The notes under the pieces are model-generated. The model searched no databases. It was not told where the DNA came from and saw only the letters and a program-made list of their open reading frames with translations. Below are positions 1 through 12,800 of a stretch of 64,000 bases of DNA, one piece after another. The DNA comes from Pilaira anomala (Eukaryota > Mucoromycota > Mucoromycetes > Mucorales > Mucoraceae). The DNA lies in contig JAIXMQ010000037.1 of NCBI GenBank assembly GCA_025716855.1, positions 186,001-250,000 of the forward strand. The letters are read 5' to 3'. The number at the start of each line of letters is the position of its first letter. The first letter of the stretch is position 1. The translations under genes and the position numbers were made by a program.

Positions 1-765
1 ACAAGCGTAAAAGGAGTGATGTCGAATAATGTAGAGTGCTTCAACGGGTAGATAGGGTTTACAAACTTGATAAAAGTATTCATCGTGTCCATAACTTAAA
101 TGTACTTGATCCAAACCACAATGAGGAGAGTAAATACCATATTTTGTAGAGTAGATAGGATGATGATAATCTGGATTTTTTTCCAAGTAACTTGAATAAA
201 CTATTTTTGAAGAGAATTCACAGCCAACAGGAAAAGTATCTCCAACCACCTTTAAAAAAAAAAAAAGGGGGATTGCTTATAGTAACTATAATAAAGGAAT
301 CTAAGTTAAACTTACTGTCCACTGAGGCTCACCTAAAAAGAACAAATATTTCCCAAGATCATGAATAAGTGCAGTTAAAATCATCCAGCGTGGTTGATTG
401 TCTCTTCTTGCAGCTTCTGCAGATTGAATTGAATGTACAATTTGAGACATTTGTGTATCTGGATCCGATTCATCTACAAGTGTATTTAAAAGTTCAAGTG
501 CTTCCCAAATACCCATCTCGCCATGGTTCAATTCACCATACAATTCCTTTTTTTCTAATACATGGGCCAATGTTTGCTTTTCATGATTTTCTTTATAGAA
601 TGCTGATACAAGTGGTTGCTCTTCATCGGCTACTTGGTAATTACGAAACGCACTTGTTTCCTTATCTGATTTATTCGTACCATACTTTGTTTGAATGAAA
701 CCTTCCCATGCTTCTGCAATCTTGATAGCTTCAGATAATGGATTTCTTGCTGTAATCACTCTCAT
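1..765 (-). CDS. MIOX: myo-inositol oxygenase, 3' end cut by the window edge
   Basis: The enzyme is a di-iron oxygenase that cleaves myo-inositol to D-glucuronate in the cytosol. Two exons are visible, 316-765 and 1-249, joined across a GTAAGT...AG intron (250-315), giving 233 residues of a protein usually near 285. Family hallmarks in order are [17 protein letters not shown] (iron ligands His and Asp), [15 protein letters not shown] just after the splice, LSYGHDEY and RHHSFY (later His ligands). The last part of the domain, with the final Asp ligand, lies beyond base 1. I chose the ATG at 765 (MRVITARNP) because the open frame further upstream is only low-complexity Lys/Tyr sequence. It diverges from CDC50 across about 600 bp. 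The family assignment is secure. Confidence 0.93.
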
Positions 766-1366
766 GATAAAAAAAAAAAAAGAGAAAGACAGACGAAAAA
801 AAAAGAAAGGAATCAATTCAAGAATATATAGGCTGGGGATTTTTACTTCTCCTTTTATGTCATATTGTTTGCTTTTGTTTTCTTTCTTTTTCTCACGCTT
901 GTATATATATATATATATATATAAATACGTTGATATTTTTATATTGACACACACACACACGGTACTCCTTTATGTATTTGTTTACAGTGTAAAAAAAAAA
1001 AAAAAAAAGACTGATATAAACAAGTCAAGAATAATTATTGAATATAATGCAAGTGTGTTACAAGAATAATAAAAGGATTCTGGTTTTTCAACGGACTTGA
1101 TCAAAATTCTAAATCAAAACGAAGCATATGATTTTGCATCAATATTTATAATATTCAAGATCATACAACCCAGGTCTCATGCAAACAATACTTTGTGTTA
1201 CAATTTGCTTCAGATATGAAAAAATGTCGATCATCGTAGTGACTTGTTAAAAAAGGACCGGTCTTCCAATACCTACACAATTCATTTTTTAGGAAAAAGA
1301 GAGAAATAATTCTGTAATATTATTTTCTTTTTCTCATTGTTTTCCAGAAAAAAAAAAGAAAAAGAA
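766..1366. promoter_or_regulatory. divergent intergenic region between MIOX and CDC50
   Basis: This 601-bp gap separates two divergent start codons and must hold both promoters and 5' UTRs. It contains A and T runs, a (TA)n stretch near 900-922, a short (CA)n at 949-960 and an 18-A run near 991-1008. I see no convincing gene and no specific factor site. Confidence 0.5.
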
Positions 1367-2851
1367 ATGTCAAAAAAAGAGAAACAACAAAAGGAAGAAG
1401 AAAAAAAGACAAAACCAAACAAGCCAACTGGTACAAAAAAAAAAAAAAAAAAAAAAAAAAGAGAGAGAGAGATTGTTATTAACTTTTTTAAATAGATGGT
1501 GCATTTCGTCAACAGAGGTTACCTGCTTGGCAACCCGTTATGACACCTCGGCTAGTATTACCTTCATTATTTATAATTGGTATCTTATTTTGTCCAGCAG
1601 GAGGATTGTTATGGTGGAATAGTAATAAAGTAAAGTCTTCAAATATATATATATATATATATTCATTATTCTTTTTTTTTTTCATTGTATTAACAACATT
1701 TACGTAAAAGGTTGATCAAATCATGATTAATTATTCATATTGTAAACAATACGAAAATCCAGTATACATGGTGGGAGATCTTTTTGATTATCAATTGTCG
1801 GATTCCAGCGTAAATATGTCAAACATACAAGCACCTGCCTACAGTTACAGAAACGAAAGTACTTTTCTTGACCCAAACTGGGGAAACCCGAATAATTTAT
1901 CCGTACCTCGCTGTACAATTGACTTTACAGTCCCAACCACAATGAAAGCTCCCATCTTTATGTATTATAGACTTACAAACTTTTATCAAAACCATAGACA
2001 GTATATTAAAAATTTCGATTTTGACCAATTGTTGGGAGATGTAGTAGGTTCGAGTGTCTTGAGGACAAGTTGTGATCCTTTGGCTTATTCTGAGGACGGA
2101 AAAGCTATTTATCCTTGTGGATTAATTGCTAATTCCATGTTTAATGGTAAAAAAAAAGAGCTTATACCTTATATATATATATATATTTATATTGATCATT
2201 ACTATTATTTAGATACTGCTTCTAATTTAACTAGAGTTGATGGAGACCAACCTTCAACTTATATCATGAGTACGAACGATATCGCTTGGCCAACTGACAA
2301 GCAAAAATACGGTCCTACCAAATATCAAACTTCACAAATTGTACCACCACCCAATTGGGCGCTGCGTTACCCAGACGGAAAGTATACAGATGAGTACCCA
2401 CCACCCGACTTATCAACACGAGAGAGGTTCATGGTCTGGATGCATGTGGCTGCTTTACCTGACTTTCGAAAGATTTGGGCCAGAAATGATTCAGATGATT
2501 TACCAGCAGGTCGATGGAGAATATCGATAGATATGAGTATGTATTTTTTTTTTTTTTTTTAGTGTATTATATTTATATATTAATTGTATCACATTAGATT
2601 TTGATACACTTCAATATGGTGGAACAAAATGGATTGTATTATCAACAACTACATCATTAGGTGGTCGTAATCCATACTTGGGTATTGCTTTTATGTCCAT
2701 TGGTGCACTTTGTCTCTTACTTGGTATCTTATTTACTCTTCGACATTTAATTCGACCTAGAAAGTTGGGTGATGAGTCTTACTTATCTTGGAATCAACCA
2801 GGTGGCGGTTTACCAACGAACAAGCGTGCACCTCATCTTCATAATGAATAG
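1367..2851 (+). CDS. CDC50: CDC50/Lem3 family subunit of P4-ATPase lipid flippases
   Basis: This is the accessory subunit of phospholipid flippases, needed for their ER exit and activity in Golgi, endosomal and plasma membranes. Exons are 1367-1430, 1496-1629, 1711-2146, 2213-2536 and 2598-2851, 403 residues in total. The signature FRQQRLPAWQP precedes TM1 (about residues 41-61). A long lumenal loop follows with Cys residues, IYPCGLIANSMFN and N-glycosylation sites, then YGGTKWIVLSTTTSLGGRNP and TM2 (about 343-368). The third intron is 66 bp and stop-free, so a naive reading frame runs through it; the family alignment (NSMFN-DTASN) shows it should be removed. No defects seen. Confidence 0.95.
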
Positions 2852-2951
2852 TCACAACACATATTTTTTATTAAAATAAAAACAAAAAGGGAAGATTTAA
2901 TTTTAGTGTTCCTTTTTATTTTTTATTTTTATTCACTTTAATATATATATT

Positions 2952-4368
2952 ATGAAGAGTTTGTTTGGTTTGGCACTTGTATTTTATTCTGCAAGCACAG
3001 CACTTGCACTCCAATCTTATTGTCAACCTGGTTATAAACCTATTGCAGGAAAGGACTTGAAATTGGATTTAGGTGCACTTAACAAGTATAGTACAAGGTT
3101 CTTTTCTTGAAGTTACTTTTGTTACTTACATATATTTATTATAGAGAGTTTGTTGTATATCAAAACACGTCGTCAGAACCGGGTTATATTTCTATTGCAA
3201 CTCAAGTGAATATTTGTGACCCACTTCCTATTCCCGAAGAACCTAAAGGTATCTTTTGTGAAAAGGGTGCAGTAAGTATTATTTACAATGTGCTGTGTTT
3301 CCCTTTTATAAGTTTAACATATTCTCTTGAATAGCTTATTTGTAGAAGAACAATTGGAGCAAGAAAGATTGAAGATAGAATTCAAGAGTTAGTTGTTATT
3401 GTACAAAATATTGCTGTTGATGCTGATGAGTAAGTTGAATCCGAGTAAAAAGAAAGTGTGTATGTGTGTTTATGTGAAGGAAAGTTTAACAATAACTTTC
3501 ATTAGTCGATTAAAACCCGAGTTCAGACCTATTGATGAAAACGCCGATCCTACAAAGAGTAATTATACGAAAAAAAGAGAGAGAGAAAGAAAGGAACGGA
3601 AAAGTTTAACCTATTCTTTTAGGTGGTTTTCAATATATTTTAACATTGAATGGAGGACGTTATAGGGAAAAAGCTCAATCTGCTTCCATCACTTTAGAAT
3701 GTGATGAGTCTCAATCTCGTTCGGTAAGTTTTTTTTTTTTTTTTTACGTAATTTCTCGAGAAGATACTAATACATATTTATTTATTTCCAGGAAAGAGCA
3801 AAGGATCCTATTGTTGTAAACTATAACGAAAATAACCACGTATTAACTCTTCAATGGAAGACAGTTTTTGCATGCGCGTGAGTATAAACATAGATTTGTC
3901 ATTGACGTATAAACTGACGTAAACACAATGTAGTACGAAATTGGATGAAAAGGTACCTGATCATAAAGATGATGATAAAAAGGAGGGAGATAAGGAACCA
4001 GTGAAGGGTATGTCTGGTATTGGTATCTTCTTTACGATTGTACTTGTATTAGGCGCCGTTTACTTTATTGGTGGTGCTTTTTATAACTATAAGGTATATA
4101 ATGCTAGAGGACGTGATTTAATTCCTCATGTTGGTAAGTTTTTTTTTTTTTCGGTTGCTTAAAAAAATGAAGCGAGCATTTAATGAATTTCTTTTTATGT
4201 GTAGATTTTTGGGCAGATCTTCCTTATCTCATCAGAGTAAGTAAGATATAACAATGATATATTTATTTGTCTAATATTTGTTTTCTTTTTTTCTAGGATC
4301 TCTTTGCTCATGTTGTTGATTCTGTCATGTCTCGTCGTCCCGGTAGTGGTGGATACGTTGCAGTCTAA
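2952..4368 (+). CDS. ATG27: Atg27-like type I membrane receptor
   Basis: Nine exons (2952-3085, 3145-3271, 3335-3429, 3506-3558, 3623-3723, 3792-3877, 3934-4133, 4205-4236, 4297-4368) encode 299 residues. The N-terminus is a signal peptide ending near residue 19. A Cys-containing lumenal region with the look of a mannose-6-phosphate-receptor-homology fold follows, then an acidic/basic stalk, a TM helix at about 228-247, and a cytosolic tail with NARGRDLIPH, DFWADLPYL and a C-terminal GGYVAV. That tail is typical of fungal Atg27, which cycles between Golgi, endosomes and vacuole and helps Atg9 traffic. It lies 100 bp downstream of CDC50 on the same strand and is tail to tail with the SMP gene. 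A related Mrl1-type receptor is the main alternative. Confidence 0.85.
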
Positions 4369-4536
4369 TATTTTTAATATACTCCAAAAAAAAAAAAAAA
4401 ATTAAATTTTATAATGTAATGATTTTATTTTTTTATACAAATGTGAGTGAGTGAGTGAGTGTATGTGTGTGTCTTTTTTTTTCAAAAAAAAAAAAAAAAG
4501 AAATGAAGATAATACAAAAATGGGAAAAAAAAAATA

Positions 4537-6669
4537 CTATAAAGAAACAACAGACACGGAAACAGAATCCGAATCCTTTTTATCTTGTCCTTTATGTGCC
4601 ATAGCAGGAGATACGTTAATAGCAGTGGAAGCACCCGTTTTAGGACGAAGAATAGCTAAAGAAGACGATTTTCTTAATCTTACTTTTTGTTGTTGATCCT
4701 GTTGTTGTTGGTTATTGGTATAATCTTGTGAATAGCTGATTTGTTGAATACTAGAAGAATCACATGCCAATGAAGAAGGTGATACGATAGTTGTATTATC
4801 GTCAGTAAGTACAGTACGTAATGAATCGTCCATTGCACAAGAAGAAGGAGATGAACTTAATGTATCCGGAGAAGAAGATAAAAAGGATCCAGAATCATGA
4901 TTATTGTTTGGATTTGATATTGGAATTTGTCCATCTATTACTGATTGACTACTACTAGTAATAGTAGTAGTAGGTATAGGTATAGAAGAAGGTAAACTGT
5001 TGGTTGATAGATTGGGTGCACTTGATGCATAAATACTGTTATTATCTACATCATATTGGTGTCTTAATTTTGATTGTTGTTGTTGTTGTTGTAATCTTTC
5101 GGGTACAGCGGAAAATAATTCGGGTAATGATTTTGCAGTAGTTAATAAAGCTTCGTCATGTTTATGTCTCTCTTTTTTATCCTCCTTAGCAGCAGTAGTA
5201 GTAGTAGTATTGGGTTGTTCATCAGGTGATGATCCTTCATCTTCATCTTGTTGAAAAATCCCCCCAACCCCATTCGTTGGAAAGAATGTGATATCATCGA
5301 AATTTGGTAAAACCATGGTTTCCATTATAAATTCTTGAATTTTAGTTTCTATTGCCTTGACAACGACAGAATAACCTACACGCTTTTCCCAAACAACCGG
5401 TTCAACTTTCCACTCCATTTTAGGACATTCATAAAAACCATACCAAAAACGATTTGTAGGAGGTTCTTTAATCTTGAGTAAGAATTTACCTTCAATTTCT
5501 TTTAAAGTGATACCTAAAACTAAATCGATGGTTAAAGGTCTTAGGAGATCAGAATATTTCCATTTCAAGACAGTTTCTATCTCAATTCGAAAACCACCAT
5601 CGTATTGCATATGAGCTTCCGCAGATAATTCACCCGTTGGACTTAGTCCTAATAATTTTGGTTGTGTAAAACGGGGTAAAGCATGTCCAGGATCCACAGA
5701 TCGTACAGTGATTTCACCTAAAAAAGGAGGTCGTTTTGCATTTATCTTGTCTAATTTGGACATGACCTTTTTATAGAGTGCTGTTTTAACATCATTTGTA
5801 CGATAAATTCCAAAAAATATTCTACCTAATATTGCATTTAACCACTGTGTTTGAAATTGATGTTGGTCACTGTGAACCATGGTGATTAAATGGTTCATGG
5901 CTGATTGTTCAAATCTTGTATTATCTTCTTTTAATTGTTGTTGAATTGGTGTTGATCCTAATTTTGATGCACGAATAAAGCTAAAAAACCAGTCTTCTTT
6001 ATCAATACACTTATTACAATTAATATAGTACGAATTATTATCATCTTCCAAGTTCTTTAATTTGATTAAATGTGGTTTAGAAAATAATTCAAAATCTTGT
6101 AGTCCTGCTGGATGTGTTGTCACTTTATGATTGCTTAATTTAATTACACCTTTACTATCCAATTGCTTTTCTGAATCATATAAATAAAGTGTACTGTATT
6201 TTAAAACTGCAAAATATACGTTGGCTGATTCTCTTTTACTGGCTTTACCGGAAATATATGATTTAACCATATCTCCTATTGATGCATCTGGTAAAGCTTG
6301 TTCTTCGTCTCGAGATACTCTTAACCAACCAACTTTATATAGTTGTTGTTGCTCTTCTGCTGTGGTTGTTTCTGTCTTTACTTTTTTATTCGTCTTTTCT
6401 GAAAAGAGTTGATTCCATTCGTCTTGAATGTCACTTGGGTTCACTACTAGGCTTTGTATTGGTATTATCAGTCGACTATAAATTAAATATAATGTAAATA
6501 GAAACAAGATAAATAAAGGAAATAATGTTAGGCCACCTAAAACATAGGCGACCAAAAATTGAAAAGAAAAAGTCATGCAGAAGATAGAAGAAAAGAGAGA
6601 TAAATATATACCAAAGGGAGTTTTTATATCTCTCTGACCACAACTCGTGCTTTTTACAACTGACCACAT
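4537..6669 (-). CDS. PH-SMP domain lipid-transfer protein at membrane contact sites (Nvj2/TEX2 type)
   Basis: The coding region is a single exon. An N-terminal hydrophobic hairpin (about residues 32-66) is followed by a PH-like region (about 105-235) and an SMP domain (about 270-475, with QTQWLNAILGRIFFGIYRTN and FLGEITVRSVDPGHALPRF). The Ser/Asn/Gln-rich tail of about 230 residues is probably disordered. This architecture matches yeast Nvj2 and animal TEX2, ER-anchored tubular lipid-transfer proteins at nucleus-vacuole and ER-Golgi contacts. The first Met gives 710 residues. The Met at 6576 (MTFSFQFLVAYVLGG) starts right at the membrane helix and looks like a better family start, so residues 1-31 may be 5' UTR. 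Poly-Q and poly-T codon runs occur in the tail. Confidence 0.88.
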   Translation of the reverse strand: MWSVVKSTSCGQRDIKTPFGIYLSLFSSIFCMTFSFQFLVAYVLGGLTLFPLFILFLFTLYLIYSRLIIPIQSLVVNPSDIQDEWNQLFSEKTNKKVKTETTTAEEQQQLYKVGWLRVSRDEEQALPDASIGDMVKSYISGKASKRESANVYFAVLKYSTLYLYDSEKQLDSKGVIKLSNHKVTTHPAGLQDFELFSKPHLIKLKNLEDDNNSYYINCNKCIDKEDWFFSFIRASKLGSTPIQQQLKEDNTRFEQSAMNHLITMVHSDQHQFQTQWLNAILGRIFFGIYRTNDVKTALYKKVMSKLDKINAKRPPFLGEITVRSVDPGHALPRFTQPKLLGLSPTGELSAEAHMQYDGGFRIEIETVLKWKYSDLLRPLTIDLVLGITLKEIEGKFLLKIKEPPTNRFWYGFYECPKMEWKVEPVVWEKRVGYSVVVKAIETKIQEFIMETMVLPNFDDITFFPTNGVGGIFQQDEDEGSSPDEQPNTTTTTAAKEDKKERHKHDEALLTTAKSLPELFSAVPERLQQQQQQSKLRHQYDVDNNSIYASSAPNLSTNSLPSSIPIPTTTITSSSQSVIDGQIPISNPNNNHDSGSFLSSSPDTLSSSPSSCAMDDSLRTVLTDDNTTIVSPSSLACDSSSIQQISYSQDYTNNQQQQDQQQKVRLRKSSSLAILRPKTGASTAINVSPAMAHKGQDKKDSDSVSVSVVSL

Positions 6670-6837
6670 GGTTTATTTTTCGGGTCGGACCTATTTTTGT
6701 TCAAATTGATTATTATTATTTTTTATTTTTCTATAAGTACACAGAGTCGTTGTTATTGTTATTGTTGTTGTTGGGGAATTAAAAGTAAATTAAGGGTTTT
6801 TTTTTAAATAAATTTGTATACAATTTGATGAATTCTA

Positions 6838-9800
6838 TCATTTATCAGTCACCGCTAAAGATTCTATATGTGTTGGTGACAATTTGTTATTGGTATTGGT
6901 TCTTCTACAATATTTTCTTAATGATTCAGCAAGTATCTTTTGATTTAATGGTTTAGTCAAATAACCATCCATGCCTGCATTAAGACAAATTTGTTTCGCA
7001 CTTTCTTGTACATCCGCTGTCAGTGCTACTATTGGGAACCTACAGTCTCTTTTTTCTTCCTTTTCAATCTCTCGAATTCTCTTTGTTGCCGCCACACCAT
7101 CACACTAAGTAAATAGAATAAGAGTAAGTATTTAAAAAAGACATTTAATAATATACATATTAGTTACCTTGGGCATATGATGATCAAAAAAGGCCATAAC
7201 GAAAAATCCTACTGGATGATTACTCCATGCATTGACTGCTTCTAGACCATTATTTGCACATTCAACTTGGAAGCCTAGTCTTGTAAGCTGTTTTAATAAT
7301 AGTTTTTGTGCTACAGGATTGTCTTTTAAAAATGAAATGACATAATGGTGATTAGTATAACAATAAAAAAAAAAAAAAAAAAAGAGAGATGTATTTTTTA
7401 CCTTCTGCAATTAAAATATTCATCGTACTAAATAAAGCTCTTTCTTCATCCGTAATCAATTTCACTGTCCTAGAGCGTGCATTATCTATTTTGGGTGCAG
7501 GCGCTACTTTTTGAAGCATTTCACCGATTGTACGTAATAGCTTAATTCGACGGAATGGTACAGCCATACGAATAGACTTGCAGTGCATTTTATCATTTGA
7601 AACAGGTTCAACTAAACCGGCTTGTCCTTGTGTCATACCTCCTGCTGGATAATTCATAATGATCACTAAACCATCCTTATTTAATTTACTAGCATCTTCT
7701 AACCAGGTAGATGAACTAGTTGAGGATGTATCCTTATTCATAAATAATCCTACAATAATCACATCGTACTTGTATTGTGTCACCATCTCATTGAATTCTT
7801 GAATCTCTGTTACTCCATCTACTTGAATACCAGGTAATATATGTCGAATCATATCTACTGTGGATGTAAATTTCGATATAGCTAATACTCGTATATTTGA
7901 AATACACTTCAATAATGCTTTACGATCATCTAATTGTTGTCCTTCCGTTTGAAGACTCTTGACTTGCTGAGTACGAAGTTTAGAAACTTGTACACTGAAA
8001 TAAAAGTCGGACCCTTTCCCTGGAACACTTGATACGTTGATTGTACCCGACATGAGTTCAACCAATTGAAGACAAATAGAAAGGCCAAGACCCGTACCAC
8101 CATACTTTCGACTGTAAATAAAAAACAAAAAACAAATAAATATCAAATAAATTAAGCTTTTTAATGCAACTTACGTTGTACTGCCATCCACTTGAGAAAA
8201 GGGTTCAAAAAGTACTTTTCTTTGTTCTTGACTAATACCAATACCTGTATCAATCACTTCAAACAATAAAGAGATTTGATCATCTTTTGTATGTGTTACA
8301 GTAGGATTAATAGAACATTGAATACGTATTTCACCTTGATGCGTAAACTTGATAGCGTTTCCAAGTAAATTAATAAGTACTTGACGTAACCTATTTCCAT
8401 CTGCCATCACAACAGAAGGTACATCTTCTGTCACAATATAGGAGATATTAATACCCTTTTGAATCGCCATCGCAATTAACATTTCAACCACATCCGCAAC
8501 AAGGTCTTCAATCACAACTGGTGAAATATCCAATGTCACTTTACCCGCTTGTAATTTAGAGAAATTCAATAAATCATCAATAATCTGTAACAAAATCTCA
8601 CACGATTCTTTTGCTGTCTTGACCAAATCACGTTGTTCATTATCAAGTGCCGTCTCTGCCAACAAAGAAATCATACCGTAAAAGCCAGAAAAGGGTGTAC
8701 GGATTTCATGACTCATATTGGCTAAAAATATCTCTCGTAATCGGGTTGCACGCACTGCTGCTTCTTTACTCTTCCTTGCATCTTCCAATGCTTGCTTTTG
8801 CATTTCAATCATTCTCATATTAGCCATCGTCACACGTTGCACAGATTTAAATAAAAATGCATTTGTGATAGAGATACCCATTTGCTGACAAAGTAAACTA
8901 AGCACTGTAATATGTCTCTGTGTGAAAATACCACTAGATCCTTCAATAAATAAACATCCTGCAAGTGCGCTTTTATGAATAATTGGCATACAAATCACCG
9001 ATTTACTACCAACGCGTTCGTACCATGGTCCAACTGCAAATCTTGCATCTTGATCTACGTTGTGTATAAATATACTTTCACCCGTATTGATCGTATGATG
9101 AATAATTCGACTTGAAACTAATCCATCGTCATCGGATAATGGTCTAGGTGGATCAAATGTCATAGACCCGTCTTGTTGACTTCCATAGGCACACATGCCA
9201 TATTTTTCTTCCTTGACTATAATCGCACCACAATCTGCACCCGAGTTCTCCAAGATGATAGCCATCATTGATTTCAACAAACTATCAAATTTCACTTCAG
9301 AAGAAATCACTTGTGAGCTCTTGAGAATCGATGCCATATCCAATATATCTAAAGTCAAGAGCGTCTGTTCTGTCGTGACGGGTGGAATCGTTTCAGACAC
9401 AAAAGGTTCATTAATTGTATTGATTTGACCCATAGAGGAAGTACTCCAAGTATTTTGTGGGCCCAAGAAAGGGAACGGATCAGTTTGAATACCTGTATCA
9501 TGAGACTCAAGACGTTCATCATCGTATTCACTCAAGAGTTGACTATACTTCATTCCTAAATGATTGGCCTTTCCATACGATCCATGATTGATATACAAAT
9601 TCATGGCCTTTTTGATCAACCCATAAGCTGCATTCTTTAAACCAGAACGAGCATAAAATCCACCTGCATATTCATGGCATACACATAAATCCAAGAACCA
9701 ACCTCCTTCTCTACATTGATCAATAGCCTTTTCATATAACTGGACTGTCTTTCCCATATCGTTTGTCAATGACGATTTCTCGGCTTCAACAAGTGTATAC

Positions 9801-12800
9801 CACATATTGAAATTCACTTGTGAATGAGCTACCCATTCTTCCAATTGAGCTTGATTTGCGTTCACACGTTCCATATAAATCTCGATTTCTTCTTCTGTGA
9901 GTTGTTCACACCGTAATTTTTCAATGATGGCTAATGAATGGTAAGTAAGCATCATACGTGTATGACGATGACCTGGATGGTTATGAATGCCACGAATACA
10001 CATGTACCCAACCGCAATCGCGTGTTCATAATGACCGTACAAGACCAAAGGCACCAATCTGAACGAATCGTACCAATTTAAGGGTACGTCCAGATTAGAA
10101 CTTTGTTTACAACTTTCTGAAATAAAATGTACGTCGTTGAACCCATCATCACCGTCAAAGATTTCAAAAGAGGAAGTATTGAATGTATGACCTTGAAGTG
10201 CTTTGATGGTACGAATGACGGCCATGATCAAAATATTCGAGTCTACAGAAGAGGACCAAGCGTGTATATCATCATAACAAGATTCAGCTTCAACCAATGT
10301 ATCTGCTAAATTCTCGCCCATGTAGTATAGACTAGTAGCAATATGTAAATGAGCAAAAGATGCATAGATACGATCACCGGCTGATAACGAATATCGAAGC
10401 GTAGATCGATAAAGAGGTAAGGAATCCTTGTAATGATGTTTCCAGACATGCAAGAAATTCGCGTATAAAAATCCAGCACGTCCCTTTTCATTGTATCCAC
10501 CCAATTTCTCTGTGATGGCTACACCTGCTGCACCCAACTCTTCACCATAGCTATACTGGTGATAGAATTCAACCGATGCTAAACCCATAAACACAAGTGC
10601 AATACCAGAGACTGAGGTCATACCTTTTGTGAGCGAAAGATGAACGATTTTAGAAGCCAAATAAAACATTTCAGTTTGATTTCCAAGCCAATAAGCTGCA
10701 GTACACATTTCCTCAAGTATGCTCATAATGGCTTTCAGTTTAGGATCTTCACATGGTTCTATCTTGAGCATCTCTTCAAATCCAATGCGATCAATGATCT
10801 TGATCACAGTAGTGTACTCGTTATCTAATTCACATCGTGTCAAGTTGTATCGAAAGTCTTCAATATCCAATTCAAATAAACATTTTCGTAACGATTCAGC
10901 TCCTTCATCATGCATCTGTCGAGCGAAAAAGTATTTGTTTTGAATGCGGTAAGCAGTGACTCTGTCCATAGGCTCAGTTGTGTTCTCAAAGATAATTGTC
11001 AAGTACTTTTCTGTGGTATCGTATTCACCTACAACCCAGCTCAATGCAACTGCATTTGAGTACAAGTAGTGTGTCATGGTGTATTCTTCTTGCCAGCTAT
11101 TTGGGTTCAAGAGAGAAATAGCTGCTTTATAGTATGCAAATGCCATCTTGTGTGCACCTGATGCACGCGATTTGTTACCTGCTTCAATCAAAATATCTCG
11201 ATAACATGATTTTTCTTCAAGTTCTTGAACGAGATTTAAACATTTCATTAAATGGTCTGAGACCAGGAAACTGTCCACAGTTTGTTCCATCAATAAGTAC
11301 TTTGCAATCTTTAAATGTATCTTTTCTCGACTCTTTGGATTAGCTAATTCCATTGCAGCTTGTGAGTATCGATCATGAGACCATTTGAATTCATCACTTT
11401 CTAACGGCAAGATATATCCTTCTTGAAGTGCAGCTTGTAATCCATTAATTGGATCTCGAGCTTCTTTACCACGAGACCGAGAATTCGAATGATGAAGTCC
11501 ACTTGCACTACTACTACTACTTCCACCACCTGTACTTCCATTTATTAACCCTCCACTTGAGCCAGTATTATGAGAGAACTTGATCAAGGGATGGAGTGAT
11601 TCGATCAACATGCTTGGATCCTCTACTTCATTTCCATTCACACTACGAGATCCAGAAGTGATTGTATCAGTATCAGAGAACTCGGATTCAGGATCTGAAT
11701 GCACCATTAAATGTTTGACTGTATTCCAAGAAAACGTATCACCTACAAACGAAGCCCATTTCAATAACCTTTGACCGTCCAAAGGTAATTCCTTTAATCG
11801 ATTGACCAAAAAGCTTATATCTAATTCTGCATCACGATCGGCACCTTCATGTGTCATAATCGCTTGTTGAATATCAGCCAAATTATAATCCCATTCGTTT
11901 TCTTCCCAGTTGAAAAAGATCATCTTCTTTTTTTCCAGCGTGACCAGCAGCTGTGAGGTGTAAAATGCATTACCGCGCGTCTTTTTGTATACGATTTCAG
12001 CTAGTGGTAATATCGTGTCTCGATCGACTTCTAAAGGTCGGTGAAGTGCATCACTAATATAATCTACAAGTGAATCAAAGTCCAATGCATCTACCTTGAT
12101 ATTACGGATCGTAGCATAATCGTTTGAGAGGAGCTTTTCGAGCGATTCATTTACTTCTTGATCTCGATAGGCTATAAAGATTAAGATTTTTAACCTTGAT
12201 CCAATCATACTTTCTATTAATTCGAGTGAAGGTTCATCAGCTAAATGCAAGTCATCTAAAAACTAAAATGATAGTATTTTAGTATACGTCTCCTCTTTTT
12301 ACTACGTATGTGTGTGTGTGTGTGTTTGCTTACCAAGGTAACCATACGCCATTGAGTGAGTGCTCGAAAGACTTCGACAAATAAATTATGAAATCGAATA
12401 CGAGTTTCTACATTATCCAAATGTACTTCATTCAAAGGTTCTTCAGAATCTTCACTATCGACTGGATCCAATAAAGGCTTTAACTCAGGCACTAAATCTG
12501 CTAATAACTCTATTTTACAAAACTGAGAACCTAAATGTGATTTCAAATGATTATAGAATAAATGAATTTCTTCTTCTGATTCTGAAAGTATTTGTTGCAA
12601 GATTTGTGAGAGTGATTTTAAAATACAACTGTAAGGTACTTTATGTCTTGAATCAAATTTAGATGTAGCTACATAACTATAAATACACAAATAAAGTCAG
12701 AAATTGAATATATATAATAATAGTCGTCATTGTATCTTTTTACCCGTGTTGTCGTGCTACATTTTGAACAGCACTAAAAATGGTAGATTTACCAACACCA

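Noticed and set aside
766..960. N-terminal extension of the MIOX reading frame upstream of the chosen ATG
   Set aside because: It is low-complexity Tyr/Ile/Lys/Phe sequence from (TA)n and A/T runs and has no counterpart in the family.
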